Below, in pieces: positions 8,583-16,077 of a stretch of 31,816 nucleotides of DNA. Under the pieces are notes generated by a model. It searched no databases and was not told the DNA's origin. It saw only the letters and a program-made list of their open reading frames with translations. The DNA is from a bacterium UBP1_UBA4783 (GTDB lineage Bacteria; Krumholzibacteriota; Krumholzibacteriia; Krumholzibacteriales; Krumholzibacteriaceae). How positions within the stretch are numbered: position 1 is the first letter of the stretch; the number at the start of each line of letters is the position of its first letter. The translations under genes were made by a program, and so were the position numbers. The stretch is from the NCBI GenBank assembly GCA_002403075.1, contig DHHB01000021.1, positions 7,741 to 39,556 on the forward strand. Direction: 5' to 3'.

Positions 8583-8611
8583 CTTCTACCATATATGGTA
8601 GATAGCGTCAA
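8583..8611 (-). promoter_or_regulatory. Sigma70-type promoter of selA
   Basis: On the minus strand TTGACG (8611-8606), a 17-base spacer and TAGAAG (8588-8583) form a promoter with an expected start near 8576. That gives a leader of about 30 bases before the selA ATG. The -10 is only a 4/6 match, so full activity may need an activator. The spacer and -10 are covered by the 8585-8602 palindrome. Confidence 0.6.
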
Positions 8612-8630
8612 CACATTTCACCATATATAG
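8585..8630. promoter_or_regulatory. Paired operator-like sites (ACCATATAT) over the selA promoter
   Basis: TCTACCATATATGGTAGA at 8585-8602 is a perfect 18-base palindrome covering the spacer and -10 of the selA promoter. A second, imperfect copy (ACCATATATAG, 8620-8630) lies 32 bases away, about three helical turns, on the other side of the -35. The AT-rich core stands out in GC-rich DNA. This arrangement is typical of a dimeric regulator binding two sites. The sites also sit upstream of the divergent amidase gene, so they may affect both. The regulator is not identifiable. Confidence 0.6.
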
Positions 8631-8738
8631 ACCCGCGGGCGGGAAAGGCGCCCGCCCTCTCATTTGCTCCTTGAAGGACCCCCGCCGTTTGGTGAAGAAT
8701 GGACGCGAAACGGCCCGATCCCTGCAAAGGAGTGATCG

Positions 8739-10826
8739 ATGAACCGATCGAGCACCCTCATACTCGCCTCGCTCGCCGCGTGCGCGACGCTCGCCGGATG
8801 CGCGCCCCGGGAGGCGCCGCCCGTCGACCGCATCTACGTCGATCTCCAGGAGAGACCGGAGGACTTCGCCGCAGGCGTACTCGCGGGAAAACGCATCGTG
8901 ATCGATCCCGGCCACGGCGGCGCCTTCGCCGGCGCGCTCGGAGCGGACAGCCTGCGCGAGGCCGACGCGAACCTCGGGGTCGCGCTCTATCTCTGGGGGC
9001 TCTGCGCCGACGCCGGCGCCGACGTGCGCCTCACGCGCACCGCCGACCGCGACCGCCTCCCCGAAGGCTCGACGGAGGCGGGGGACGATCTGCGCGCGCG
9101 CGTCGCCGCGGCGAACGAGTTCGCGCCCGACGTCTTCCTCTCGATACATCACAACTCGAACATCGCGCTCGACCGCTCCCGCAACTCGATCGAGGTGTAC
9201 TACCGCGCGAGCGATCCGGGGCCTTCCCTCGAGCTCGCTCAGGCGGTTCAGATCCATCTCTCGCGGAACCTCGGCATCGCGGCGGCCGAGGTGAAGCCGG
9301 GAACGTATCTCGTTCTCCGATCCTCAGCGGCTCACGCGGCCGTTCTCGGCGAGGCGAGCTACCTCTCGCATCCCCTCGTGGAGAACCGCCTGCGGCTCGC
9401 GGAAAAGCAGCGGCTCGAGGCGCAGGCGTACTTTTTCGGACTCGTCGATTATTTCTCGCGAGGCGTTCCCTCGATCGAACGCCTCGCGCCGGCGGCGGAC
9501 ACCGTCCTCTCGAGCGTCGAGATCGCGTTCGCCGTGCGGGCGCGCGACGGCGTGCCGGTCGATCCGTCGTCGGCGCGCGTCGCGATCGGCGGCACGATCC
9601 TCGTTCCGGTCTTCGATCCGGATTCGTCGGTCATCCGGCTCCCGATGGCGCGGGAGCTCCCGAACGGTCTTTATACCGTCCAGGCGTCGGTCCGGAGCGC
9701 GCGCGGCGCCACGGCGCGCAGCGCGCCGTTCGCCGTGCTCCTCGCCCGTCCCGCGCGGCACGTCGTGCCGCTCGCTCCGCGGCCCGACACGGCGGGCGCC
9801 GCCGTCCTCTCGCTCCGCGTGCTGGACGAGCTCGGCCTGCCGGTCGCGGACGGCACGCACGTATCGATATCGGCGAGCCGCGGCGGCGATGCCTACGCCG
9901 GCGCGTGCCTGGGCGGGACCGTTTCGTTCCGGCTCCCCGCGAGCCTCGCGGGCGGCGAGTTCGCCGTGTCCGCCGGCTCGTTTTCCGGCACGATCCGATT
10001 TCCGACCGCGTCCGAGACGGGGCGCGTCCGGATCCGCGCCGTCGACGCGCGCACGAAACGCGGAATCCCCTTCCCCATGGCAGCCGGACGCACCTCGGCG
10101 AGCGTTCCGGGAGACGCCGGAGGGCTCATCCTTCTCCCGCCCGAGTCCGCGATCGAGACGCTTCGCGTCGCGGCCCGCGGCTACCGGCCGAAGCTCGCGC
10201 GCGTCCTCCCCGCGGGCGCCCCGGCGGAAACGGATTTCTACGGCGTCGTCGAGCTCGAGCCGGTTCTCGGCGGCGTCCTCGCGGGACGACGCGTCGCCGT
10301 CGATCCGGGGGCGGGCGGCGCCGACGCCGGCGGTTTCGGCCGGCGCGGCCTTCGCGGCGCCGCCGTCAACCTCGCCGTCGCGCGGCGTCTGCGCGAGCTC
10401 CTCGAGGAGGCCGGCGCCGACGTCGTCCTCACCCGCGAGGGCGAGGAAACGCTTTCCGCGCTCGAGCGCGTGTACCTCGTGAACCGCTCCGGCGCGGAGC
10501 TCGCGATCGGCATTCGCTGCGGAGCGCTTCCCTCGGGCCTCGACGGAACGCGGCTCCTGCTCCACTATCCCGGGAGCGCCCGGGGAGCGCTCGCCGCGCT
10601 CGAGCTCGCCTCGTCGCTCGCGGCGCTCCCTCCCGGCGGAGCATTCGCCGTTCGGGAATGGGCGGACCCGTTCCTCCAGCAGACCGTTTGTCCGGCCGTC
10701 GAGATCTACGCGGGGGCCGTCGAGGACGAAGCGGCGGAGCGCGCGATGGAGGACGAGGCGTGGATCCGCCGGGCCGCCGAGCTCGTGCTCGAGGCCGCGG
10801 CGCGCCTCTTCCCCGCGGAGAGGTGA
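8739..10826 (+). CDS. Lipoprotein N-acetylmuramoyl-L-alanine amidase with a second, degenerate Amidase_3 domain
   Basis: This 695-residue protein has a lipoprotein signal (lipobox LAGC, Cys21). The first Amidase_3 domain (about 50-240) is intact: zinc ligands His59 (DPGHGG), Glu74 (LREADANL) and His137 (SIHHNS), and catalytic Glu205 (GEASYLSHP). It should cleave the amide between MurNAc and the stem peptide. Residues about 250-500 look like two beta-sandwich domains. A second Amidase_3-like domain (about 510-690) aligns throughout but reads DPGAGG (Ala525 for His), Gly540 for Glu and GIRCG (Arg593 for His). It should not bind zinc and may bind peptidoglycan or regulate. The start has AAAGGAG eight bases upstream. 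Confidence 0.88.
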   Translation: MNRSSTLILASLAACATLAGCAPREAPPVDRIYVDLQERPEDFAAGVLAGKRIVIDPGHGGAFAGALGADSLREADANLGVALYLWGLCADAGADVRLTRTADRDRLPEGSTEAGDDLRARVAAANEFAPDVFLSIHHNSNIALDRSRNSIEVYYRASDPGPSLELAQAVQIHLSRNLGIAAAEVKPGTYLVLRSSAAHAAVLGEASYLSHPLVENRLRLAEKQRLEAQAYFFGLVDYFSRGVPSIERLAPAADTVLSSVEIAFAVRARDGVPVDPSSARVAIGGTILVPVFDPDSSVIRLPMARELPNGLYTVQASVRSARGATARSAPFAVLLARPARHVVPLAPRPDTAGAAVLSLRVLDELGLPVADGTHVSISASRGGDAYAGACLGGTVSFRLPASLAGGEFAVSAGSFSGTIRFPTASETGRVRIRAVDARTKRGIPFPMAAGRTSASVPGDAGGLILLPPESAIETLRVAARGYRPKLARVLPAGAPAETDFYGVVELEPVLGGVLAGRRVAVDPGAGGADAGGFGRRGLRGAAVNLAVARRLRELLEEAGADVVLTREGEETLSALERVYLVNRSGAELAIGIRCGALPSGLDGTRLLLHYPGSARGALAALELASSLAALPPGGAFAVREWADPFLQQTVCPAVEIYAGAVEDEAAERAMEDEAWIRRAAELVLEAAARLFPAER

Positions 10827-10860
10827 GGGCGCGTTCCGGAACCCCGCCCGGACGAGGCGC

Positions 10861-10890
10861 TTGACACCGCGGCGCCGCGGCGGCGATATT
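10861..10890 (+). promoter_or_regulatory. Sigma70-type promoter of the TonB-family gene, with palindrome in the spacer
   Basis: TTGACA (10861-10866), an 18-base spacer and GATATT (10885-10890) lie in the 93-base gap after the amidase gene. The predicted start is near 10897. The spacer begins with a perfect 14-base palindrome, CCGCGGCGCCGCGG (10867-10880), that could be an operator. In GC-rich DNA such a palindrome can also arise by chance. Confidence 0.55.
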
Positions 10891-10919
10891 GATGAGAAGG
10901 GAGGCGCCGCGCGGCGACA

Positions 10920-11585
10920 ATGACAAGCATCGTCGAGCATGATCGAAGGTACCGTCGCCGGATCATGGTCGTCTTTCCCCTCGTCCTTCTCGCCCACGTT
11001 CTCCTCCTCGTGACCTTCGTCCGCGTCGATATCGTTCGAAACGTGATCATGTTCGGCTACGAGGGTCCGCCCGAGATGCGGCCCGAGATATCGATCCTCG
11101 ACGACCGGACCCCCGAGGAGGAGGTCGAGACCCAGCGGAGCTCTCTCACGCTCGTGAACGTGATCGTCGAAGGGCTCGACCGCCCCGAGCCCGAACGGGG
11201 CCGCGAGCGAGCGCCGCGGCCCGCCGAGGAACCGCGTCCATCCGTCGTGGCGCCCGAGCTCCCCGACGACTTCGCGTTCCGCACCTACCCGTCGCGGGCG
11301 CCGGTGCCCTACCGACGGGATTACGTGATCCTCCGCATGGTGAAACCCCTGTATCCCGCCGACGCGCTCGCCGCCTTGCAGGAAGGGTACGTTCTCGTCG
11401 AGGCGTACATAGCCTCCGACGGCTCGGTGGCCGAAGCCTACGCGCGGTCCTCGTTCGGTCCGCGCTCCTTCGAGGAGTCGTCGCTCGACGCGGTCCGGCA
11501 GTTCCTCTTCAAACCGGTCGTCGAGAAGGATCGCGCGATTTCGTTCTGGGTGAGCTTTCTCGTGCGGTACGAGCTGCGCCGCTAG
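10920..11585 (+). CDS. TonB-family energy transducer protein
   Basis: This 221-residue protein has the TonB layout: a short basic cytoplasmic N terminus, one membrane anchor (about 15-33), a charged and proline-containing periplasmic linker (about 60-120) and a C-terminal TonB fold (about 140-219). The fold shows MVKPLYPADAL, VLVEAYIASDGSVAEAYA and AVRQFLFKPVV, the usual pattern in TonB C-terminal domains. TonB proteins transmit proton-motive force from ExbB/ExbD to outer-membrane receptors; neither partner is in the window. Many genomes of this kind encode several TonB paralogues, so the partner is unknown. A GGGAGG lies 15 bases before the ATG, longer than usual. Its TAG overlaps the stop of the opposite-strand gene. 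Confidence 0.85.
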   Translation: MTSIVEHDRRYRRRIMVVFPLVLLAHVLLLVTFVRVDIVRNVIMFGYEGPPEMRPEISILDDRTPEEEVETQRSSLTLVNVIVEGLDRPEPERGRERAPRPAEEPRPSVVAPELPDDFAFRTYPSRAPVPYRRDYVILRMVKPLYPADALAALQEGYVLVEAYIASDGSVAEAYARSSFGPRSFEESSLDAVRQFLFKPVVEKDRAISFWVSFLVRYELRR

Positions 11586-12703
11586 CGTCCGGCCCGGAGA
11601 ACCTCGAACTCGACGAGCTTTTCGCCTCGAACGGTGTAGAACGGCATGCCGTCCCCCGACGCGAGCTCGAGATAGGGATGGCGCCGCTTCTCGAGCACGC
11701 GCGACATCTCCTCGCGCAGCGGCTCGCCCCCCGACTTCACCTTTGCGGCGGCTTCGACGAGCATCCGCGTGCCGCGGTAGGCGCCGATCACGACCTGATT
11801 GCGCTCGCCGGGGGGCTCGTTCACGAGGGAGCAGGCGGCGAGAAACTGCCGTTCGGCCGCGCGCGTCCCGACGTCGGCGGGGAAGATCGCCCCCTCGAGA
11901 TCCTTTCCCGCCATCCTGATGAGACGACGCGAGTCCCACGCGCTCGTTCCGAGGAGCTGCACGCCGAACTCGTGATACGACAGTTGCGGAAGGATGAGGA
12001 TGAGATCCTCTATCTCGGATCCGATGAAGAGGGCTTCCGGTGCGGCGTCCGCGATCCGGCGCACGATCTCGGTGAAGTCGGTGCTTCCGGGGGGATAGAA
12101 CGCCGCGTCGACGAGGCGGGCGCCGGCGCGCTCGACTTCGTCCGCGAAGAGCGCCGCGTTCCGACGGGAAGCGGGATCGTCCGACGAGAGGTACGCGATG
12201 CGCCGCAGCCCGAGACGGCCGCAGGCCATCCGCGCGAGCGCCGCGATCTCCACTTCGGCGCCGACGCTCGTCTGGAACACCCACTTTCCGATGTCGTCGA
12301 TGCCCTCTTCCGTCGCGACGGGCGAGAGCAGCACCACGCGGGAGAGCTCGGCGACCTGCGCGGCGGCGATCGTCGAGGAGCTGAGGACCTCGCCGAGGAG
12401 GGCGTCGACACGCTCTTCCGCGACGAGACGCTCCGCCACGACCCGGCACGTGAGCGGCGCGCCGCGCGTGTCGCCGACGACGAGCTCGACGTTCCCCATC
12501 CCCTTCGTCCGGGCCTCCTTGAGGGCGATCGACGCTCCGCGGAGAAACGATTCCCCGAGCGTCGAGTATCTGCCCTCGAGCGGACAGAGAACGCCGATCC
12601 GGAACCCCGCCGGGCGGTTCGATCCGGCGGCCCGTTCAGCCGTGACGCCGCACGCGGCGAGCGCCGCGACGATCAGCGCGGCGACTCGAAAGACCGTTCT
12701 CAT
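11582..12703 (-). CDS. LivJ-like periplasmic ligand-binding lipoprotein (type I solute-binding protein)
   Basis: This 373-residue protein has an N-terminal lipoprotein signal (LAAC, Cys18). Its two-lobed receptor fold is typical of branched-chain amino acid ABC transporter binding proteins: RIGVLCPLEGRYSTLGESFLRGASIAL, VDALLGEVLSSSTIAAAQVAE, FTEIVRRIADAAPEALFIGS and VVIGAYRGTRMLVEA. No permease or ATPase genes are adjacent. It may therefore serve a transporter encoded elsewhere or act as a sensor; the ligand is unknown. The start codon overlaps the preceding gene's stop (ATGA), which indicates translational coupling. The sequence upstream of 12703 in this frame belongs to the neighbouring gene. 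Confidence 0.85.
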   Translation of the reverse strand: MRTVFRVAALIVAALAACGVTAERAAGSNRPAGFRIGVLCPLEGRYSTLGESFLRGASIALKEARTKGMGNVELVVGDTRGAPLTCRVVAERLVAEERVDALLGEVLSSSTIAAAQVAELSRVVLLSPVATEEGIDDIGKWVFQTSVGAEVEIAALARMACGRLGLRRIAYLSSDDPASRRNAALFADEVERAGARLVDAAFYPPGSTDFTEIVRRIADAAPEALFIGSEIEDLILILPQLSYHEFGVQLLGTSAWDSRRLIRMAGKDLEGAIFPADVGTRAAERQFLAACSLVNEPPGERNQVVIGAYRGTRMLVEAAAKVKSGGEPLREEMSRVLEKRRHPYLELASGDGMPFYTVRGEKLVEFEVLRAGR

Positions 12704-13239
12704 GGGCGCCTCCCCGGCGGCTCGAACGCCACCCGTCCGAGGTACGCGAGCGCGAGAGCGTGGTACTCGACGGCGCTCCGCGCGAGCCTCTCCGCCTCCG
12801 CCGCGTCGAGCTCCCGCTTCACCTTCCCCGGCACGCCCGCGACGAGCGTGCCCGGCGGCACGACGGTGCCCGGGAGGAGGACGCTGCCCGCCGCGACGAT
12901 CGATCCCCGTCCGACGCGGACGCCGTCGAGGATGATCGATCCCATGCCCACGAGACACCGGTCCTCGACGACGCACGAGTGCAGGACGGCGCGGTGGCCG
13001 ACCGTCACCTCTCTCCCGATCACGAGCTCCGGTCCCCCCGTCGTCACGTGGCAGACGCAGAGATCCTGAAGGTTCGACAGCTCGCCGACGCGGATGCGCC
13101 AGACGTCGCCGCGGACGACGGCCCCGTGCCACACGCTCGAACGGTCGCCGAGCTCGACGTCGCCGATGACGGACGCCGAGGGCGCAACGAACACGTCGGC
13201 GCCGACGCGCGGACGGATCCCCTGAAACTCCTCTATCAT
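12700..13239 (-). CDS. Gamma-carbonic-anhydrase-family hexapeptide-repeat protein
   Basis: This 179-residue left-handed beta-helix protein resembles YrdA/PaaY/CaiE. Hexapeptide repeats run from about 15 to 140, for example PSASVIGDVELGDRSSVWHG and GSIVAAGSVLLPGTVVPPGT. The three zinc histidines of gamma carbonic anhydrases appear present: CHVT for the first, and VGHRAVLH for the second and third. The family shows bicarbonate dehydration or acyltransferase-like activities, and many members have no defined role. The ATG at 13239 has GGAGG close by. The gene is 12 bases after the bifunctional-nuclease-like gene and overlaps the next by four bases, so the three are likely co-transcribed. Confidence 0.88.
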   Translation of the reverse strand: MIEEFQGIRPRVGADVFVAPSASVIGDVELGDRSSVWHGAVVRGDVWRIRVGELSNLQDLCVCHVTTGGPELVIGREVTVGHRAVLHSCVVEDRCLVGMGSIILDGVRVGRGSIVAAGSVLLPGTVVPPGTLVAGVPGKVKRELDAAEAERLARSAVEYHALALAYLGRVAFEPPGRRP

Positions 13240-13251
13240 GTCCCTCCGCCC

Positions 13252-13734
13252 CTACGCCTCGTACTCGCCGAAATCGCCCGGATCGAGCTCCTTGAGCCGC
13301 CGGCGGACGTCGTCCTCCTCGGCGCCGAGATCGATCGGCCGCTTGTACGTCTCGAAGAGCTCCCGATCGATGAGGATCGACGCGTTCGCCCGCAGCGCGA
13401 GCGCGATCGAATCGCTCGGCCGCGCGTCGACGTAGAAGGAATCCTCGCCGTGCCGCAGGACGATGCGCGCGAAGTACGTATCGGCGTGGATGCCGGTGAT
13501 CTCGATCCGGTCGACCGTCGCGCCGAGCACCTCGATGACGATGCGCAGGAGGTCGTGCGTCATCGGGCGCTCGAACGACTTCCCCGCGAGCGCGGTGAAT
13601 ATCGCCGTGGCCTCGGCCGTGCCGATCCAGATCGGGAGGATCTCCTCCTCCCCTTCCGTCTTGAGCAGCACGACCGGATGGCGGCGCTCCTGATCGAGCG
13701 CGATCCCGCGTACGAACACCTCGACGAGCTCCAT
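13252..13734 (-). CDS. Bifunctional nuclease family protein (DUF151)
   Basis: This 160-residue protein has the full BFN domain. Recognisable segments are VFVRGIALDQERRHPVVLL, LPIWIGTAEATAI, RPMTHDLL, TYFARIVL and the conserved DARPSDSIALALR. Plant and bacterial relatives have been described with nuclease activity, but the biological role in bacteria is poorly known. The short acidic C-terminal tail is typical. The ATG at 13734 is eight bases after the foldase stop, so the gene follows it in the same operon. Domain identity is secure; function is not. Confidence 0.9.
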   Translation of the reverse strand: MELVEVFVRGIALDQERRHPVVLLKTEGEEEILPIWIGTAEATAIFTALAGKSFERPMTHDLLRIVIEVLGATVDRIEITGIHADTYFARIVLRHGEDSFYVDARPSDSIALALRANASILIDRELFETYKRPIDLGAEEDDVRRRLKELDPGDFGEYEA

Positions 13735-13742
13735 CGCCCTCT

Positions 13743-14957
13743 CTACTTCTTCTTTGCCGGCGCGGCCGCCTCTCCGGCCTGCCGCTGCACGTCCTCCGGC
13801 GAATCGAACTTCGTTCCCGGCTTGTCCACGTTTTCCTTCATCCATTTCGCCGACTCGACCATTCCGCTCTCCGGGTACTTCTGGAGAAGCTCGTCGAACG
13901 TGCGGCGCGCCTGGACGAAATCCATGAGATCCTCGGCGTACGTGAATCCGATCATGAAGAGCGCTTCGGGGGCGTTCTTCTCCGTCGGATACTGCGTGAC
14001 GATATCCCGGTAGTACTGGATCCGCGCCCGCGGGTCGCTCTCCATCTGCGCCATCTCCCAGAGCTCCGCGGCCGTGCGCTTCGTCTTGTCGAGGCGGTCG
14101 CGCACGTAGTTCTCCGGCGGGTATTTCTTCTTGAGGCGCTCGACTTCCTGATTGTAGAGCTCCTCCGATCTCGTGCTGTGGAGCTTCGCCTCGATCGTGC
14201 GCCGGGCCTCGTCCAGCGTCTGGACCTTCCCCGGGTTGCGCTCGGAGATGCGGGCGATCGCGAAGCCCCGCTCGAAGCGGAACACGTCGCTGAGCTTGCC
14301 GACCTCGAGGTTCTCGACCGCCTTGGAGAAGATCTCCGACTGGCCGACGCCCTTGATGTACCCGCCGGGATTGAAGAACCCGACGTCTCCCCCGCCCGGA
14401 GCGGTCGCCGCGTCCTCGGACTCCTTGACCGCGAGGTCGGTCATCTTCTCGCCGGCGAGTATCCGCTTGCGCAGGGAGACCGCCTTGAGGCTGTCGGAGG
14501 AGAGGATATACTGGGCGCGCATGACCGGCGGCTGTTTGAACTCGTCCGGGTGATCGGCGTAGTATTTCTCGACCTCGGCGGGGACGACCTTCACCTTGCC
14601 GCCGATGTTCCGGCTGAAGTACTCGGCGACGAGGATGTTCATCGTGGCCCACCGCATACGATCGGCGATCGTTTCCTCCTCGTCGATCTTCGCGTCGAGC
14701 GCGGCCCGGTAGAGGAGATGCTCCTCGATAAGGCGGTCGACGAATTTCGCCTTCCCGTCCGGGCCCCTGAAGGCCTTCCTCTGAACGTCGGGCAGCTCTT
14801 CGAACCGGCGGTTCGCGGCTTCCTCGGTGATCTTGTAATCGGCGACGCGCGCGGCGAGGCCCGACTTGACCTTGATCCCCTCGTCCTTCTTTCCGCACGA
14901 CCAGCCGCACGCGGCGGCGGCGACCAGCACGACGATTGCCGCTCTCTTCGCGAACAT
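13743..14957 (-). CDS. Exported PpiC-type peptidyl-prolyl isomerase / SurA-like foldase with C-terminal TPR-like repeats
   Basis: This 404-residue protein has an export signal, with a possible lipidation cysteine at 17. An N-terminal chaperone-like helical region (about 35-140) follows, then a parvulin rotamase domain (about 143-240: VMRAQYILSSD, LAVKESEDAATAPGGGDVGFF, VFRFERGFAIARI). The C-terminal part (about 305-375) has tetratricopeptide-like helices (YYRDIVTQYP, TFDELLQKYP). It probably assists folding of outer-membrane or exported proteins. The start is clear: AAAGGAGG lies five bases before the ATG. The fusion of parvulin and TPR-like repeats differs from E. coli SurA. It lies in an operon after sugar-nucleotide genes. 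Confidence 0.88.
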   Translation of the reverse strand: MFAKRAAIVVLVAAAACGWSCGKKDEGIKVKSGLAARVADYKITEEAANRRFEELPDVQRKAFRGPDGKAKFVDRLIEEHLLYRAALDAKIDEEETIADRMRWATMNILVAEYFSRNIGGKVKVVPAEVEKYYADHPDEFKQPPVMRAQYILSSDSLKAVSLRKRILAGEKMTDLAVKESEDAATAPGGGDVGFFNPGGYIKGVGQSEIFSKAVENLEVGKLSDVFRFERGFAIARISERNPGKVQTLDEARRTIEAKLHSTRSEELYNQEVERLKKKYPPENYVRDRLDKTKRTAAELWEMAQMESDPRARIQYYRDIVTQYPTEKNAPEALFMIGFTYAEDLMDFVQARRTFDELLQKYPESGMVESAKWMKENVDKPGTKFDSPEDVQRQAGEAAAPAKKK

Positions 14958-14997
14958 GCGCTCCTCCTTTGTTGCGTGTCCCGGCGGGGCCGCCGGC

Positions 14998-16071
14998 CTA
15001 CAGCAGCTCCCCGCGCTTCTTCCGTTCCAGCGATTCGGTGATCTCCCGCACCCGCTCGCTCTCGCCCCGGCGGCAGACGAGCACCGTCGTGCCGTCCACG
15101 ACGACGACGAGGCCGTCCACCCCGACGGCCGCGGTGAACCCGCCCGGGTTGAAGAAAAGGTTGCCCGAGCAGTCGATGAGCTCCATGCCGCCCGCTCCGG
15201 CGTTGCCGGAGGCGTCTGCGCCCAGCAGCGCGAACAGCGCGTCCCACGAGCCGACGTCGCTCCACCCGATCTCGGCCGGAGCGACGACCACGTTCTCCGC
15301 CTTCTCGAGGATCCCGTAGTCGACCGATATCGCCGGCATCCGCGGGTACTCGCGCGCGATCGTCGCTCGCTCCGCCGCGGTCCCGAGCGAGGCGGCGATC
15401 GCCTCGAGCGGCGCAGCGCCCTCCGGCAGAAAGCGCGACCACGCGGAGAGATATACGGACGGTCTCCACACGAATATACCGCTGTTCCAGAAATACGTTC
15501 CCGCGCGGAGATACTCCGCGGCGCGCGCGGCGTCGGGCTTCTCGTGAAACCGCTTCGCCGCGAAAAACGCGACGCCGCCCTCGACGCCCGCGCCGCCGCC
15601 CGCCTCGACGTAGCCGTAGCCCGTGGCGGGGTGCGTCGGAACGACGCCGAAGGTCACGAGCGCGTCCCGCGACGACGCGTACGCCGCGGCGGCCTCCGCG
15701 ACGCGGCGGAACGCCCCCTCGTCCCCGATCGCGTGGTCGGCGGGACAGACGAGCAGGGGCTCGTCGGGGCCGCCGCCCCGGCGCGCGAGCGCCGCCGCGA
15801 CGGCGATCGACGGGGCCGTGTTGCGGCCGGCGGGCTCGAGGAAGATATTCGCGGGATCGAGCGCGGGGAGCTCCTCGCGTATCGCGGCCGCCTGCTCCTC
15901 GATCGTGAGGAGAAAGATCCTCCCGGGGGGGATGAACGCCGCGAGACGGCGCCACGTGAGCGAGAGCATCGATCCCCCGCCCGTGACGTCGAGGAGCTGC
16001 TTCGGCCGCGCGGCGCGGCTGAGCGGCCAGAACCGTTTTCCTTTGCCTCCCGCGAGAATGACGCCGTACAC
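14998..16071 (-). CDS. manC: Mannose-1-phosphate guanylyltransferase
   Basis: The enzyme makes GDP-mannose from mannose-1-phosphate and GTP. The 357-residue protein begins with the nucleotidyltransferase signature LAGGKGKRFWPLSR followed by PKQLL. It also shows EPAGRNTAPSIAVAA, CPADHAIGD, TGYGYVEAG, FHEKPD, WNSGIFVW and IGWSDVGSWDAL, all typical of the ManC type. The isomerase domain of bifunctional ManC/AlgA is absent. The start is GTG at 16071, six bases after the phosphomannomutase stop, with GGGAGG upstream. A related enzyme acting on heptose-1-phosphate cannot be excluded, but the adjacent phosphomannomutase favours mannose. Confidence 0.92.
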   Translation of the reverse strand: MYGVILAGGKGKRFWPLSRAARPKQLLDVTGGGSMLSLTWRRLAAFIPPGRIFLLTIEEQAAAIREELPALDPANIFLEPAGRNTAPSIAVAAALARRGGGPDEPLLVCPADHAIGDEGAFRRVAEAAAAYASSRDALVTFGVVPTHPATGYGYVEAGGGAGVEGGVAFFAAKRFHEKPDAARAAEYLRAGTYFWNSGIFVWRPSVYLSAWSRFLPEGAAPLEAIAASLGTAAERATIAREYPRMPAISVDYGILEKAENVVVAPAEIGWSDVGSWDALFALLGADASGNAGAGGMELIDCSGNLFFNPGGFTAAVGVDGLVVVVDGTTVLVCRRGESERVREITESLERKKRGELL

Positions 16072-16077
16072 GGAGAA

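Noticed and set aside
8635..8657. GC-rich hairpin (GCGGGCG/CGCCCGC) between selA and the amidase gene as a terminator
   Set aside because: No transcript is expected to end there, there is no T-tract, and two registers of pairing are equally good, as expected for GC-rich DNA.
8586..9257. A minus-strand open frame starting within the amidase gene and running to the selA promoter
   Set aside because: It has no family resemblance, lies antisense to a clear amidase and crosses the promoter and operator region.
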